Shown: positions 13,353-20,735 of the stretch, one piece after another | Layout of the letters: the number at the start of each line of letters is the position of its first letter | How positions within the stretch are numbered: position 1 is the first letter of the stretch | Source of the DNA: an uncultured Desulfuromonadales bacterium | Lineage (GTDB): Bacteria > Desulfobacterota > Desulfuromonadia > Desulfuromonadales > Geopsychrobacteraceae | Length of the DNA stretch: 20,735 nucleotides | Assembly (NCBI GenBank): GCA_945787295.1 | Contig: CALZHQ010000082.1 | Span: forward strand, 1 to 20,735 | Direction of reading: 5' to 3' | Made by a program: the position numbers and the translations under genes | Notes under the pieces: generated by a model | Database searches by the model: none | Seen by the model: the letters and a program-made list of their open reading frames with translations, nothing else | Told to the model about the DNA's origin: nothing

Positions 13353-14690
13353 TCAGAGGTCGTCTTCACGCCTGCGGGCATTAATTAGATCTCGCGTCTG
13401 CTGATCCTCTACGACCAGCCTGGCCGGGTCAACCCCGGTGGCGTCGATAGCGATACGGATGCCGTTTTGATAGATCCGTTTCGCGTCCAGCTGGTTTATA
13501 GCTCGCCACCAGCACCTGGCAAATGAATGCAACTGAACGTCCTCATCCATCAGGATCAGCAGCTTAGCGCAACGCAACGGCGAATCATTCCAGAGGTTAT
13601 CGATCAACTCACGATTTTCACTGCTCCCGGCCGAGCGGATCGTTATCAGGCTGGCCCCGTGAAAAATCGTCTCCAGCGGCATCCGTAAATCGTGAATTTG
13701 GGGAAAATCGATCTGCAACAGTTCCCGGATAAGAATTTCATTGGCTTTGCCGAGGTAAATATTCTCGCTCGGCGGCGGGCCAACAACCGTCATTGGCAGA
13801 ACCGCTTGCGGTTTTTGCCGCACCGCGGTGACCTGCATAAGCGGGCAATCATGGCGGGTGACATAGCTTCCCGTGTGATTACCGAACGGACCCTCATGAC
13901 ACGTCTGGCCGGGAACTATGTGTCCCTCGATAACCATTTCTGCTTCTGCCGGAACCTTCACGGCTTGACTGACCCCAGCAGTAAATGAAATCGGTTTGGC
14001 GAACAGCTGGGCATAAAAATCAAATTCACTGCAGTCTGCAGGCAAGGGTGCCGCTGCGACCCATAACAAAGCTGGATCACAGCCGAGAACCAAAGCGACC
14101 GGCAAGGCCTGGTTCAGCTCACGGGCAGCCTGCAGATGCTGGGCAGCGCCTGAACTTTTTGCAAAGTTAAGGGCAATTGTCTCTGCGTCTCGAATTTGTG
14201 CCCGATAAAGCCCGACATTGGTTGCACCGGTCAACGGATGTTCTGTTACAGCCAACGCAAGGGTGAGGTAACGACCGACTTCTTTTGGCCAACTGCGGAT
14301 TGCCGGCAATCTCAGCAGATCAATTTGTGAAGCTGTCTCCAAAACCGTTTCAGAGAGTTCTGCAATCTTAGCCGCTGCAGATAGGGAGCTTAACCGCTGT
14401 GCTGCTGCCCCCGTCCTCTCCTGTAACAGACCCTTAAGATTGTCGGCAAACTCTGCAATTGAAGGACTATGCAACAACTCCGCGGCCCTGATTTCTGAAC
14501 CGAAAAGATTGGCAACCACAGGGTATGTAGATTCCGACAATTGCCTGAAGTACAGGGCTTTGCCGCCAGCTGGTTTCAGAAACTCGCGCCGGCAGAGAGC
14601 AGCAAGCTCCAAATCACATTGTACTGAAGCAGTAACATAACGAAGCTGACCCAGCTGGTTGAGTCTTGTCAAATAATCCTGCAGATCCAT
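13353..14690 (-). CDS. UbiD-family decarboxylase-like protein (445 aa)
   Basis: UbiD enzymes use prenylated FMN (made by UbiX) to decarboxylate aromatic or unsaturated acids, for example in ubiquinone or menaquinone synthesis. Family blocks seen: TNVGLYRAQI (N158 and R163, cofactor and metal region), EMVIEGHIVPG (251-261), and CHEGPFGNHTGSY (264-276, catalytic acid region). The length is below that of E. coli UbiD (497 aa). One oddity: the segment that usually reads HW-x-x-H-x-GG is LNFAKSSGAA (174-183), so the usual histidines, including a metal ligand, are absent. The substrate is unknown, and a changed cofactor mode or lost activity is possible. The ATG at 14690 has no clear ribosome site. 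The gene starts just past the nuo terminator and leads into recQ and xthA. Confidence 0.8.
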   Translation of the reverse strand: MDLQDYLTRLNQLGQLRYVTASVQCDLELAALCRREFLKPAGGKALYFRQLSESTYPVVANLFGSEIRAAELLHSPSIAEFADNLKGLLQERTGAAAQRLSSLSAAAKIAELSETVLETASQIDLLRLPAIRSWPKEVGRYLTLALAVTEHPLTGATNVGLYRAQIRDAETIALNFAKSSGAAQHLQAARELNQALPVALVLGCDPALLWVAAAPLPADCSEFDFYAQLFAKPISFTAGVSQAVKVPAEAEMVIEGHIVPGQTCHEGPFGNHTGSYVTRHDCPLMQVTAVRQKPQAVLPMTVVGPPPSENIYLGKANEILIRELLQIDFPQIHDLRMPLETIFHGASLITIRSAGSSENRELIDNLWNDSPLRCAKLLILMDEDVQLHSFARCWWRAINQLDAKRIYQNGIRIAIDATGVDPARLVVEDQQTRDLINARRREDDL

Positions 14691-14725
14691 TTTAGCAGTG
14701 TAACCGATTAACTTTTTTCAGGCAT

Positions 14726-14756
14726 AAAAAAAGCCCTTCGGCTTAACCGAAGGGCT
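14726..14756 (-). terminator. Intrinsic terminator of the nuo operon
   Basis: A perfect 10-bp stem (14732-14741 with 14747-14756, AGCCCTTCGG core) with a 5-nt loop is followed, on the minus strand, by a run of seven U. It lies 24 nt past the nuoN stop and 35 nt before the UbiD-like gene. It should end the complex I transcript, leaving the next operon to its own promoter or to readthrough. Confidence 0.9.
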
Positions 14757-14779
14757 CACTTTTCGTGCAATCTATCGAA

Positions 14780-16243
14780 CTAGAATCCAGCCAGCTTGGC
14801 CATTTCCATGAACGGACCGGGCAGTACACCCATGACCAGAACGCCAGCGATGGCGATCACAATAGAGATGGTGGTTGCAGCATTCATTGAAACCCAAGCG
14901 AAATCTTCTTCTGCATCCTTGAAGTACATGGAAACCATGACCCGCAGGTAGTAGTAAAGAGATACTGCAGAGTTCAAGACACCGATGACGGCCAGCCAGA
15001 TGTAGCCGGCCTTAACAGCGCCCGCGAAGATATAGAATTTGCCTGCGAAGCCTGCTGTTGGCGGCAAACCCATCAACGAGAAGAGGAAGATACAGAGGGC
15101 AATGCCCAAGTAAGGCCGCTTGTAGCCCATCCCGGAAAGACCGTCGATGGTCAGGTTTTCTTCGCCCTTTTTACCGACCAGCACCAATACTGCAAAAGCA
15201 CCCATGTTCATGAAGGTATAAACCAGCATATAGAACATGATACCGGTCAGGCCGATCTCGTTCCAGGCAACCATACCGACCATTGCATAGCCGGCGTGGG
15301 AGATGGACGAGTAGGCGAGCATCCGCTTGACGTCTTTTTGTGACAGCGCGATGAAGTTACCAACTGTCATGGTTAAGACAGCGAGAATCCAGAACACTGC
15401 CGTAATATCAGCCTGAATGCTCTCCAGTCCGATCGTCGTGACCCGGATAAAAGCGGCAAAAGCAGCAGCTTTAGGACCGGCACTCATAAAGGCAGTGATC
15501 GGTGTCGGGGCTCCCTGGTAAACATCGGGAGTCCACATGTGGAAAGGAGCAGCGGCCACCTTGAAGAGGAAGCCGGTCAGCAGCAACATGCCACCAGCGA
15601 CAAACATGATATTGCTGCTCGCAGCCGGCATGGCCTGTACATACTGTGCGATTCCAGCAATTTTAGTCGTTCCGGTCACTCCGTAAAGCAGGGCGACTCC
15701 GTAGAGCAGGAAACCGGTCGAGAAGGCACCAAGGAAGAAGTATTTCAGGCCTGCCTCATTCGACTTGGTCTGACCCCGGAAAAAACCGGCTAGGATGTAC
15801 AGTGAAACCGACAATACTTCCAGACCGAGGAAGATCGTCATCAGGTCGGTACCTGAGGCCATCCACATGGCACCCGCCGTGGTGAAGAGGATCAGCGGAT
15901 AATATTCACCAACCGGGTAACCTTCACGCTTCAGATAACTATCAGACATGAGGATGGTCAACGCCGCGGCGATGATGCATGTCATGCTGAAGAAGGTCGC
16001 GAAGTTATCCAGCACTACGCTTCCGGCAAAACCTGCCTGCGGATTGTTCCAGCCATTTAGGGAAACAAAACCGGTGATCACCAGCGCAATGATGCTCAGC
16101 CAGGCAACGTGGGTGGTTTTTCCGCGTGGAGAAAAAACCGACACCAGCAGCAGTACCATGCCGAATACACTGAGAATCAGTGACGGCATGATCGCCTGGA
16201 AATTCACATTCTGGATGGCTTCTTGAACTAAATTTGCGTCCAT
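14780..16243 (-). CDS. nuoN: NADH-quinone oxidoreductase subunit N (487 aa)
   Basis: This is an antiporter-like proton-pumping subunit in the membrane arm of complex I, nearest the quinone-side modules. About 14 transmembrane helices are visible. The key glutamate of helix 5 lies in FLGLEVLSVSLYIL. The discontinuous-helix lysine region (FLFKVAAAPFHMWTPDVYQGAP) and the SQKDVKRMLAYSSISHAGY block match the proton_antipo_M family. Length and ending are normal. The ATG at 16243 is preceded by GAGGAG. It is the last gene of the visible nuoJKLMN run, 41 nt after nuoM, and is followed by the terminator. No damage is seen. Confidence 0.97.
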   Translation of the reverse strand: MDANLVQEAIQNVNFQAIMPSLILSVFGMVLLLVSVFSPRGKTTHVAWLSIIALVITGFVSLNGWNNPQAGFAGSVVLDNFATFFSMTCIIAAALTILMSDSYLKREGYPVGEYYPLILFTTAGAMWMASGTDLMTIFLGLEVLSVSLYILAGFFRGQTKSNEAGLKYFFLGAFSTGFLLYGVALLYGVTGTTKIAGIAQYVQAMPAASSNIMFVAGGMLLLTGFLFKVAAAPFHMWTPDVYQGAPTPITAFMSAGPKAAAFAAFIRVTTIGLESIQADITAVFWILAVLTMTVGNFIALSQKDVKRMLAYSSISHAGYAMVGMVAWNEIGLTGIMFYMLVYTFMNMGAFAVLVLVGKKGEENLTIDGLSGMGYKRPYLGIALCIFLFSLMGLPPTAGFAGKFYIFAGAVKAGYIWLAVIGVLNSAVSLYYYLRVMVSMYFKDAEEDFAWVSMNAATTISIVIAIAGVLVMGVLPGPFMEMAKLAGF

Positions 16244-16284
16244 CGAACAGCTCCTCGGGAACCAGTGTTTATACTAAATTACAG

Positions 16285-17841
16285 TTACTTAGTCTCAAGT
16301 AAATTGGCAACGACCGGCTGCTGAATCTCTACCACAGCAACCTTGCTATCCATATGATTGAGCAGTTGCTCGATCGCTGGATTCATCTTCACGAAGAAGG
16401 TGTTCGGATAAATACCGATCCAGAAAACGAACAGAACCAGCGGCAGCATAACAACGATTTCGCGCGCCGACAGATCTGTCAGCTTCTCGTTAGCCGGGTT
16501 GGTGATTTTACCCATCATGACCCGCTGGTACATCCAGAGCATGTAGACAGCGGCAAAGATGACCCCTGTTGTCGCGACGACCGCGTACCAGCGCAGACCA
16601 CTTTCAAAGGCACCTACCAAGGCCAGGAATTCGCCAACGAATCCGTTAGTTCCAGGCAGGCCGATAGAGGAGAAAGTGATGATCAGGAAGATGGTCGCGA
16701 ATATCGGCATTTTATGGGCCAGACCACCAAATTCACTGATCAGTCGGGTGTGGCGACGCTCGTAAATGAAGCCGACGATAAGGAACAGCGCGCCTGTCGA
16801 AACCCCGTGGTTGATCATCTGAATCATGCCACCGGCCATACCCTGCATATTCATGGCAAAGATGCCGAGCATGACAAAGCCGAGGTGAGCAACTGATGAG
16901 TAGGCAACCAGCTTCTTGACGTCTTCCTGCATCATCGCGACCAGCGAGCCGTAGATGATACCAACGACCGACAGTGTCGCCAGCAGCGGGATGAAAGTCT
17001 GCAGCGCATCCGGGAACAACGGCATGGCGAAACGGACATAACCGTACGTACCCATCTTCAGCAGAACCGCGGCCAGGATTACTGAACCAGCAGTCGGTGC
17101 CTCGGTGTGAGCATCAGGCAACCAGGTGTGTAGCGGGAACATCGGCACCTTGATGGCGAAGCTGAAACCGAAAGCCAGGAACAGCCAATACTGGGCATGG
17201 TAAGGGATATTCAGCTTGTAGAACTCCTGAATACCGAAGCCGTTGACCGGAGTACCACTCTGCAGTGCGTAGTAGTAAACGAAGATGATCGCTACCAGCA
17301 TCAGCAGGGAACCGACAGCGGTGTAGATGAAGAACTTAACCGCAGCGTAGATGCGGTTCTTGCCGCCCCAGATACCGATCAGGAAGTACATCGGAATCAG
17401 CATCAGTTCCCAGAAGATGTAGAAGAGGAACAGATCGAGGGAGACAAAGGCACCGAGCATGCCGGTTTCCAGCAGCAGCAGCAACGCCATGAAGCCCTTG
17501 GTGTGCTTATCTACTGCCTTCCAGGTTGAAAGCACCGCAATCGGCATGATGAAGGTGGTTAACATCACCAGCCAGAGGCTGATACCGTCGATACCCAGAT
17601 TGTAGTTCATCACGAAGAAATCACCGATGTTGATCCATTCGGCAAACTCTTTGTAATGCATCCCGCCAGAGGTGGCGAATACATCATTAAAAGCCAACGG
17701 CAGGCTGATAACGAAGGTGATCAATGTCACTACCAGGGTAAAGCCCTTAAGCAGTCCATCGTTGTCCCGGGGAATGAAGAGGATGAACAGCATCCCCAAC
17801 AGCGGGAAAAAGGTCATTATGCTAAGCAGATGATCGGCCAT
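16285..17841 (-). CDS. nuoM: NADH-quinone oxidoreductase subunit M (518 aa)
   Basis: This is the middle antiporter-like subunit of the complex I membrane arm, one proton channel. The helix-5 glutamate is in YIFWELMLIPMYFLIG. The lysine-bearing broken helix is in FAIKVPMFPLHTWLPDAHTEAPT. The second lysine region reads QEDVKKLVAYSSVAHLGF, and GLPGTNGFVGEFL marks helix 11-12. About 14 membrane helices. The ATG at 17841 has AAGGAG about 9 nt upstream. It follows nuoL by 45 nt in the same operon. The C-terminal tail (about 25 residues after the last helix) is slightly long but not unusual. Confidence 0.97.
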   Translation of the reverse strand: MADHLLSIMTFFPLLGMLFILFIPRDNDGLLKGFTLVVTLITFVISLPLAFNDVFATSGGMHYKEFAEWINIGDFFVMNYNLGIDGISLWLVMLTTFIMPIAVLSTWKAVDKHTKGFMALLLLLETGMLGAFVSLDLFLFYIFWELMLIPMYFLIGIWGGKNRIYAAVKFFIYTAVGSLLMLVAIIFVYYYALQSGTPVNGFGIQEFYKLNIPYHAQYWLFLAFGFSFAIKVPMFPLHTWLPDAHTEAPTAGSVILAAVLLKMGTYGYVRFAMPLFPDALQTFIPLLATLSVVGIIYGSLVAMMQEDVKKLVAYSSVAHLGFVMLGIFAMNMQGMAGGMIQMINHGVSTGALFLIVGFIYERRHTRLISEFGGLAHKMPIFATIFLIITFSSIGLPGTNGFVGEFLALVGAFESGLRWYAVVATTGVIFAAVYMLWMYQRVMMGKITNPANEKLTDLSAREIVVMLPLVLFVFWIGIYPNTFFVKMNPAIEQLLNHMDSKVAVVEIQQPVVANLLETK

Positions 17842-17886
17842 GTGGAATCGCTCCTTGTAACTTTATCGTATTCGCAGTCTAACTAA

Positions 17887-19851
17887 TTAACCGAAGACGT
17901 AGTAACCGACGATCACAACGACGCCGACAACCATGGCCACTGCGTAGTTATGCAGGTAACCGGATTGGGTATATCTGAGACCGGCACCGATCCCCTTGGC
18001 CACCCAGGCAACACCATTGACTACACCGTCAACAACTTTTACATCGAAACCACGCCAGAGGAAGGTTCCGATTTTCTTGCATGGATTGACGAACAGGAAG
18101 TCATACAGTTCGTCGATATACCACTTGTTGAAGATCAACTTGTAAGGCCCTGCAAACTTGGCAGTGAACTTTGCCGGCAGTTCCGGGTTCTTGATGTACA
18201 TGAACCAGGCACCGAAGATACCGATGATTGCAACCGCAACCGAGATACCCATCAGAGCATATTCAGTGGCATGGCTGCCGTGTGCTTCAATGGCGTTGAG
18301 TTTAAGCGAAGCACCGAAAACTGGATCCAGGAAGTGGTGGAAATGATTAGCACCACCGAGGATCGCCGGAACACCGATGTAACCACCGATCACCGCAAGA
18401 ACACCCAGCACCATCAGCGGGATTGTAATAGTCAGCGGAGACTCAGGGATATGATCCTTAGCGCGTGCATCAGTCTTCTGCTCACCAAAGAATGTCATGA
18501 AGACCAGACGGAACATATAGAAAGCGGTCATCGCGGCAGCAGCAGCGCCAAGAATCCAGAGCAGCCAGTGACCACGGTTGGAACCGAAGGACCACCAGAG
18601 GATCTCATCTTTCGAGAAGAAACCGGAGAACAGCGGAATACCGGCGATCGCAATGGTCGATACCAGGAAGGTAATGAAGGTAATCGGCATCTTCTTACGC
18701 AGGCCACCCATGTTACGCATATCCTGCGGATCATCATGCAGATGAGCATGGTGGTAACCATGGTGCATCCCGTGAATAACCGAACCGGAACCGAGGAACA
18801 GACAAGCCTTGAAGAAAGCGTGGGTCATCAGGTGGAAGATACCGGCCGAAAAAGCACCGACGCCCATTGCCAGGAACATGTAGCCAAGCTGGGAAACGGT
18901 CGAGTATGCCAGCACCCGTTTAATATCGTTCTGGGCCAGACCGATGGTGGCAGCGAAGAAAGCAGTCGCAGCGCCTACGATGGCAACCGTCATCATGGTT
19001 GCCGGGGCCATTGCGAACAGGCCGTTCATCCGACCGATCATGTAGACACCAGCGGTAACCATGGTGGCAGCGTGGATCAGTGCGGAAACCGGGGTCGGAC
19101 CTTCCATCGCATCCGGCAGCCAGGTGAACAGCGGAATCTGCGCCGACTTACCACAGGCGCCGAGGAAGAAGCAGAGGGTTACAACCGTAACGAGAAGTCC
19201 GCCGGTTTCCAGCAAATGAGCATTCTCGGCGATTTCGACGAAGTTCATCGTCCAGACGCCCTTGCTGCCAAGAGCCCAAAACAGGGTCAACAGTCCGCAG
19301 AGGAAACCGAAGTCTCCAATCCGGTTGACAACAAACGCCTTTTTAGCCGCGTCGCCAGCGCTCTGTTTTTCGAAGTAGTAACCGATCAGCAGATAGGAGC
19401 AGAGACCGACACCTTCCCAGCCGATGAACATGACCAGGGCATTGTTTCCCATGACCAGGAACAGCATGGCACAGGCAAACAAATTCAGGTAGCAGAAGAA
19501 GCGATAAAAGCCCTCTTCACCGTGCATGTAGCCGATCGAATAAAGATGGATCAGGGTACCAACACCGGTAACAACCAGAAGCATCACGGCTGACAGTGGA
19601 TCGAGCAAAAAGCCCCAATCGATCTGCAGGTTGCCGACCGACATCCATGATCCGATAACCAGTTGGTGGGTTTTTACATTGTCACCCAGCAGCCGGAAGA
19701 AATTCTGGCAAGCGACCAGGAAAGAGAAGAACATCAGCAGGGTTGCAAGACCGCCGATCACTTTCTCATTCTTGATCTTCTTACCGAGCAGGCCGTTAAT
19801 GATCGACCCCAGCAGCGGGAAGAACGGGATGAGCCACAGATTACTGTACAT
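17887..19851 (-). CDS. nuoL: NADH-quinone oxidoreductase subunit L (654 aa)
   Basis: This is the distal antiporter-like subunit of complex I, carrying the long lateral helix. The helix-5 glutamate is in FIGWEGVGLCSYLLIG. SAQIPLFTWLPDAMEGPTPVSALIHAATMV holds the channel lysine/histidine region, split here as SAQIPLFTWL and PDAMEGPTPVSALIHAATMV. QNDIKRVLAYSTVSQLGYM and the C-terminal block NKWYIDELYDFLFV, preceding the lateral and anchor helices, are kept. A loop at about residues 357-375 is rich in histidine (HGMHHGYHHAHLHDD). The ATG at 19851 has AGGAG 6 nt upstream; a TTG directly before it is less likely. It lies 42 nt after nuoK. Confidence 0.97.
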   Translation of the reverse strand: MYSNLWLIPFFPLLGSIINGLLGKKIKNEKVIGGLATLLMFFSFLVACQNFFRLLGDNVKTHQLVIGSWMSVGNLQIDWGFLLDPLSAVMLLVVTGVGTLIHLYSIGYMHGEEGFYRFFCYLNLFACAMLFLVMGNNALVMFIGWEGVGLCSYLLIGYYFEKQSAGDAAKKAFVVNRIGDFGFLCGLLTLFWALGSKGVWTMNFVEIAENAHLLETGGLLVTVVTLCFFLGACGKSAQIPLFTWLPDAMEGPTPVSALIHAATMVTAGVYMIGRMNGLFAMAPATMMTVAIVGAATAFFAATIGLAQNDIKRVLAYSTVSQLGYMFLAMGVGAFSAGIFHLMTHAFFKACLFLGSGSVIHGMHHGYHHAHLHDDPQDMRNMGGLRKKMPITFITFLVSTIAIAGIPLFSGFFSKDEILWWSFGSNRGHWLLWILGAAAAAMTAFYMFRLVFMTFFGEQKTDARAKDHIPESPLTITIPLMVLGVLAVIGGYIGVPAILGGANHFHHFLDPVFGASLKLNAIEAHGSHATEYALMGISVAVAIIGIFGAWFMYIKNPELPAKFTAKFAGPYKLIFNKWYIDELYDFLFVNPCKKIGTFLWRGFDVKVVDGVVNGVAWVAKGIGAGLRYTQSGYLHNYAVAMVVGVVVIVGYYVFG

Positions 19852-19893
19852 CAAACTCTCCTATTAGCTGAAATATCCGTAAGGCGGATAGCA

Positions 19894-20196
19894 TCACCAT
19901 TTAAGCATGTTGAAGTCGTCGACTTCGATCGATTCCTTGTTGCGGAAGAACGCGATCATCAACGCCAAGCCGACAGCAGCTTCAGCTGCAGCAACCGTCA
20001 TAACAAAGAAGACAAAGATCTGTCCGTCCATATTGCCGACATGTCTCGACAGGGCAATGAAGGTCAGATTGACCGAGTTGAGCATCACCTCAATGCACAT
20101 GAAGATGACAATGGCATTCTTCCGGGTCAGCACCCCGAAGGTCCCGATACAGAAGAGGATGGCGCTCAAAAGCAGGTAATGATGTACGCTAATCAT
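19894..20196 (-). CDS. nuoK: NADH-quinone oxidoreductase subunit K (100 aa)
   Basis: A three-helix membrane subunit of complex I that links the quinone-side proton path to the antiporter-like subunits. The conserved glutamates are in [13 protein letters not shown] (helix 2) and [13 protein letters not shown] (helix 3), as in E. coli NuoK of 100 aa. The N-terminus ([20 protein letters not shown]) is typical. The ATG at 20196 follows GGGAG by 7 nt. It is 25 nt after nuoJ and 42 nt before nuoL. Confidence 0.97.
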   Translation of the reverse strand: MISVHHYLLLSAILFCIGTFGVLTRKNAIVIFMCIEVMLNSVNLTFIALSRHVGNMDGQIFVFFVMTVAAAEAAVGLALMIAFFRNKESIEVDDFNMLKW

Positions 20197-20221
20197 GATC
20201 TATCTCCCAACCGTTACTCGG

Positions 20222-20725
20222 TTAAACTTTGCGTTTTGAGAGGACAACGGCACCGACAATGGCGACCAGCAGCAGAATCGAGGCAATCTCGAACGGCAGC
20301 AGGAAGTCGGTGAACATGGCTTTACCGATCAACTCGGTATGTCCGTAATTCTGAATCACTTCGCTGGTGATCTCGCCACCGGTACCGGTCGCCTGGCCAT
20401 TGGCAACAAAGCGATTAGTCAGGAACAGCATGAGTACCGTTAAAACACCGCCACCCAGTAAACCATGGGTGTAGCTGCTCTTAACAGCTGAGCCCAGATT
20501 CAGCAGCATGATAACGAAGACAATCAACACCATGATGGCTCCGGCGTAGACCATGATCTGGATAGCAGCCATGAACGGCGCTTCGAGCATGACGTACAGC
20601 ACTGCCAGGCACAGGAAGTTTGTGACCAGACAGAGCGCACTGTTAACCGGATTCCGACACTTGGTGACGAAGAATGCGGCCAGTACCGCAACCAGTGCTG
20701 TCAGATAAAAAAGGATGGCTTCCAT
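20222..20725 (-). CDS. nuoJ: NADH-quinone oxidoreductase subunit J (167 aa)
   Basis: A five-helix membrane subunit of complex I (ND6 homologue) whose helix 3 takes part in coupling quinone reduction to proton transfer. That helix is recognised as MVYAGAIMVLIVFVIMLLNL, with the conserved Tyr and glycine/alanine pattern. The N-terminal helix (ILFYLTALVAVLAAFFV) and the NPVNSALCLV segment are family-typical. The ATG at 20725 lies 10 bases from the window edge, so its ribosome site is not fully visible. The upstream nuo genes should continue outside the window on the same strand. Confidence 0.95.
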   Translation of the reverse strand: MEAILFYLTALVAVLAAFFVTKCRNPVNSALCLVTNFLCLAVLYVMLEAPFMAAIQIMVYAGAIMVLIVFVIMLLNLGSAVKSSYTHGLLGGGVLTVLMLFLTNRFVANGQATGTGGEITSEVIQNYGHTELIGKAMFTDFLLPFEIASILLLVAIVGAVVLSKRKV

Positions 20726-20735
20726 GGATTCGCTG

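Noticed and set aside
17950..19593. Long open frame (547 codons) on the plus strand opposite nuoL
   Set aside because: It lies fully antisense to a well-recognised nuoL, its product is polar and has no recognisable domain, and such shadows arise from the codon pattern of membrane proteins.

Overview
The window is the junction between an accessory, mobile-looking segment (about 1-10,680) and a conserved chromosomal segment (about 10,682-20,735). The conserved part encodes the membrane-arm genes of a 14-subunit bacterial respiratory complex I (nuoJ, K, L, M, N in that order, all on the minus strand). It ends at a strong intrinsic terminator and is followed by a UbiD-family decarboxylase gene, recQ and xthA. 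The proteins look like those of a Gram-negative proteobacterial lineage. The Nuo proteins recall Desulfuromonadia-type (Geobacter/Desulfuromonas relatives) sequences, while RecQ and ExoIII are close to the E. coli form. The placement is from memory of the families and is only moderately certain.

Accessory left part (1-4,320): three minus-strand genes (a P-loop NTPase/kinase-like protein, a RibD/DHFR-fold protein and a DUF1772 membrane protein), then a plus-strand brnT-brnA type II toxin-antitoxin pair and a plus-strand Fic-domain AMPylase-type gene with its own promoter and operator-like repeats. Three same-orientation copies of a short element lie at about 11-82, 2,767-2,827 and 4,239-4,302. 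Each has a 14-nt core (consensus YGTCYGATWAATGC), a 10-11 nt gap and a hairpin with a loop of exactly 10 nt. Stem bases differ between copies but pairing is kept. The copies bracket [NTPase...brnTA] and [fic] as modules.

Recombinase trio (4,324-10,526): one minus-strand operon encodes a small protein of unknown family (191 aa), a large integrase-like protein (863 aa) in which the expected catalytic tyrosine is tryptophan, and a very large tyrosine recombinase (1,038-1,056 aa) with a complete-looking catalytic set. The genes overlap. The plan (two unequal tyrosine recombinases plus a small partner) resembles three-gene mobile modules such as Tn554 TnpABC or Gamma-Mobile-Trio islands, but the sizes and order do not match what I remember of either. 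The trio sits at the edge of the accessory region, next to the 3' end of xthA, as expected for the end of an integrative element.

Most notable findings: (1) recQ is broken by an exact 13-bp tandem duplication; deleting one copy restores a 604-codon E. coli-like RecQ. (2) The large recombinase trio has a Tyr-to-Trp change in one partner. (3) The repeated core-plus-hairpin element has compensating stem changes and an integron-like layout. (4) brnTA has an apparently leaderless promoter with a palindrome over the -10 and start codon. (5) The fic promoter carries a repeat/inverted-repeat operator array.
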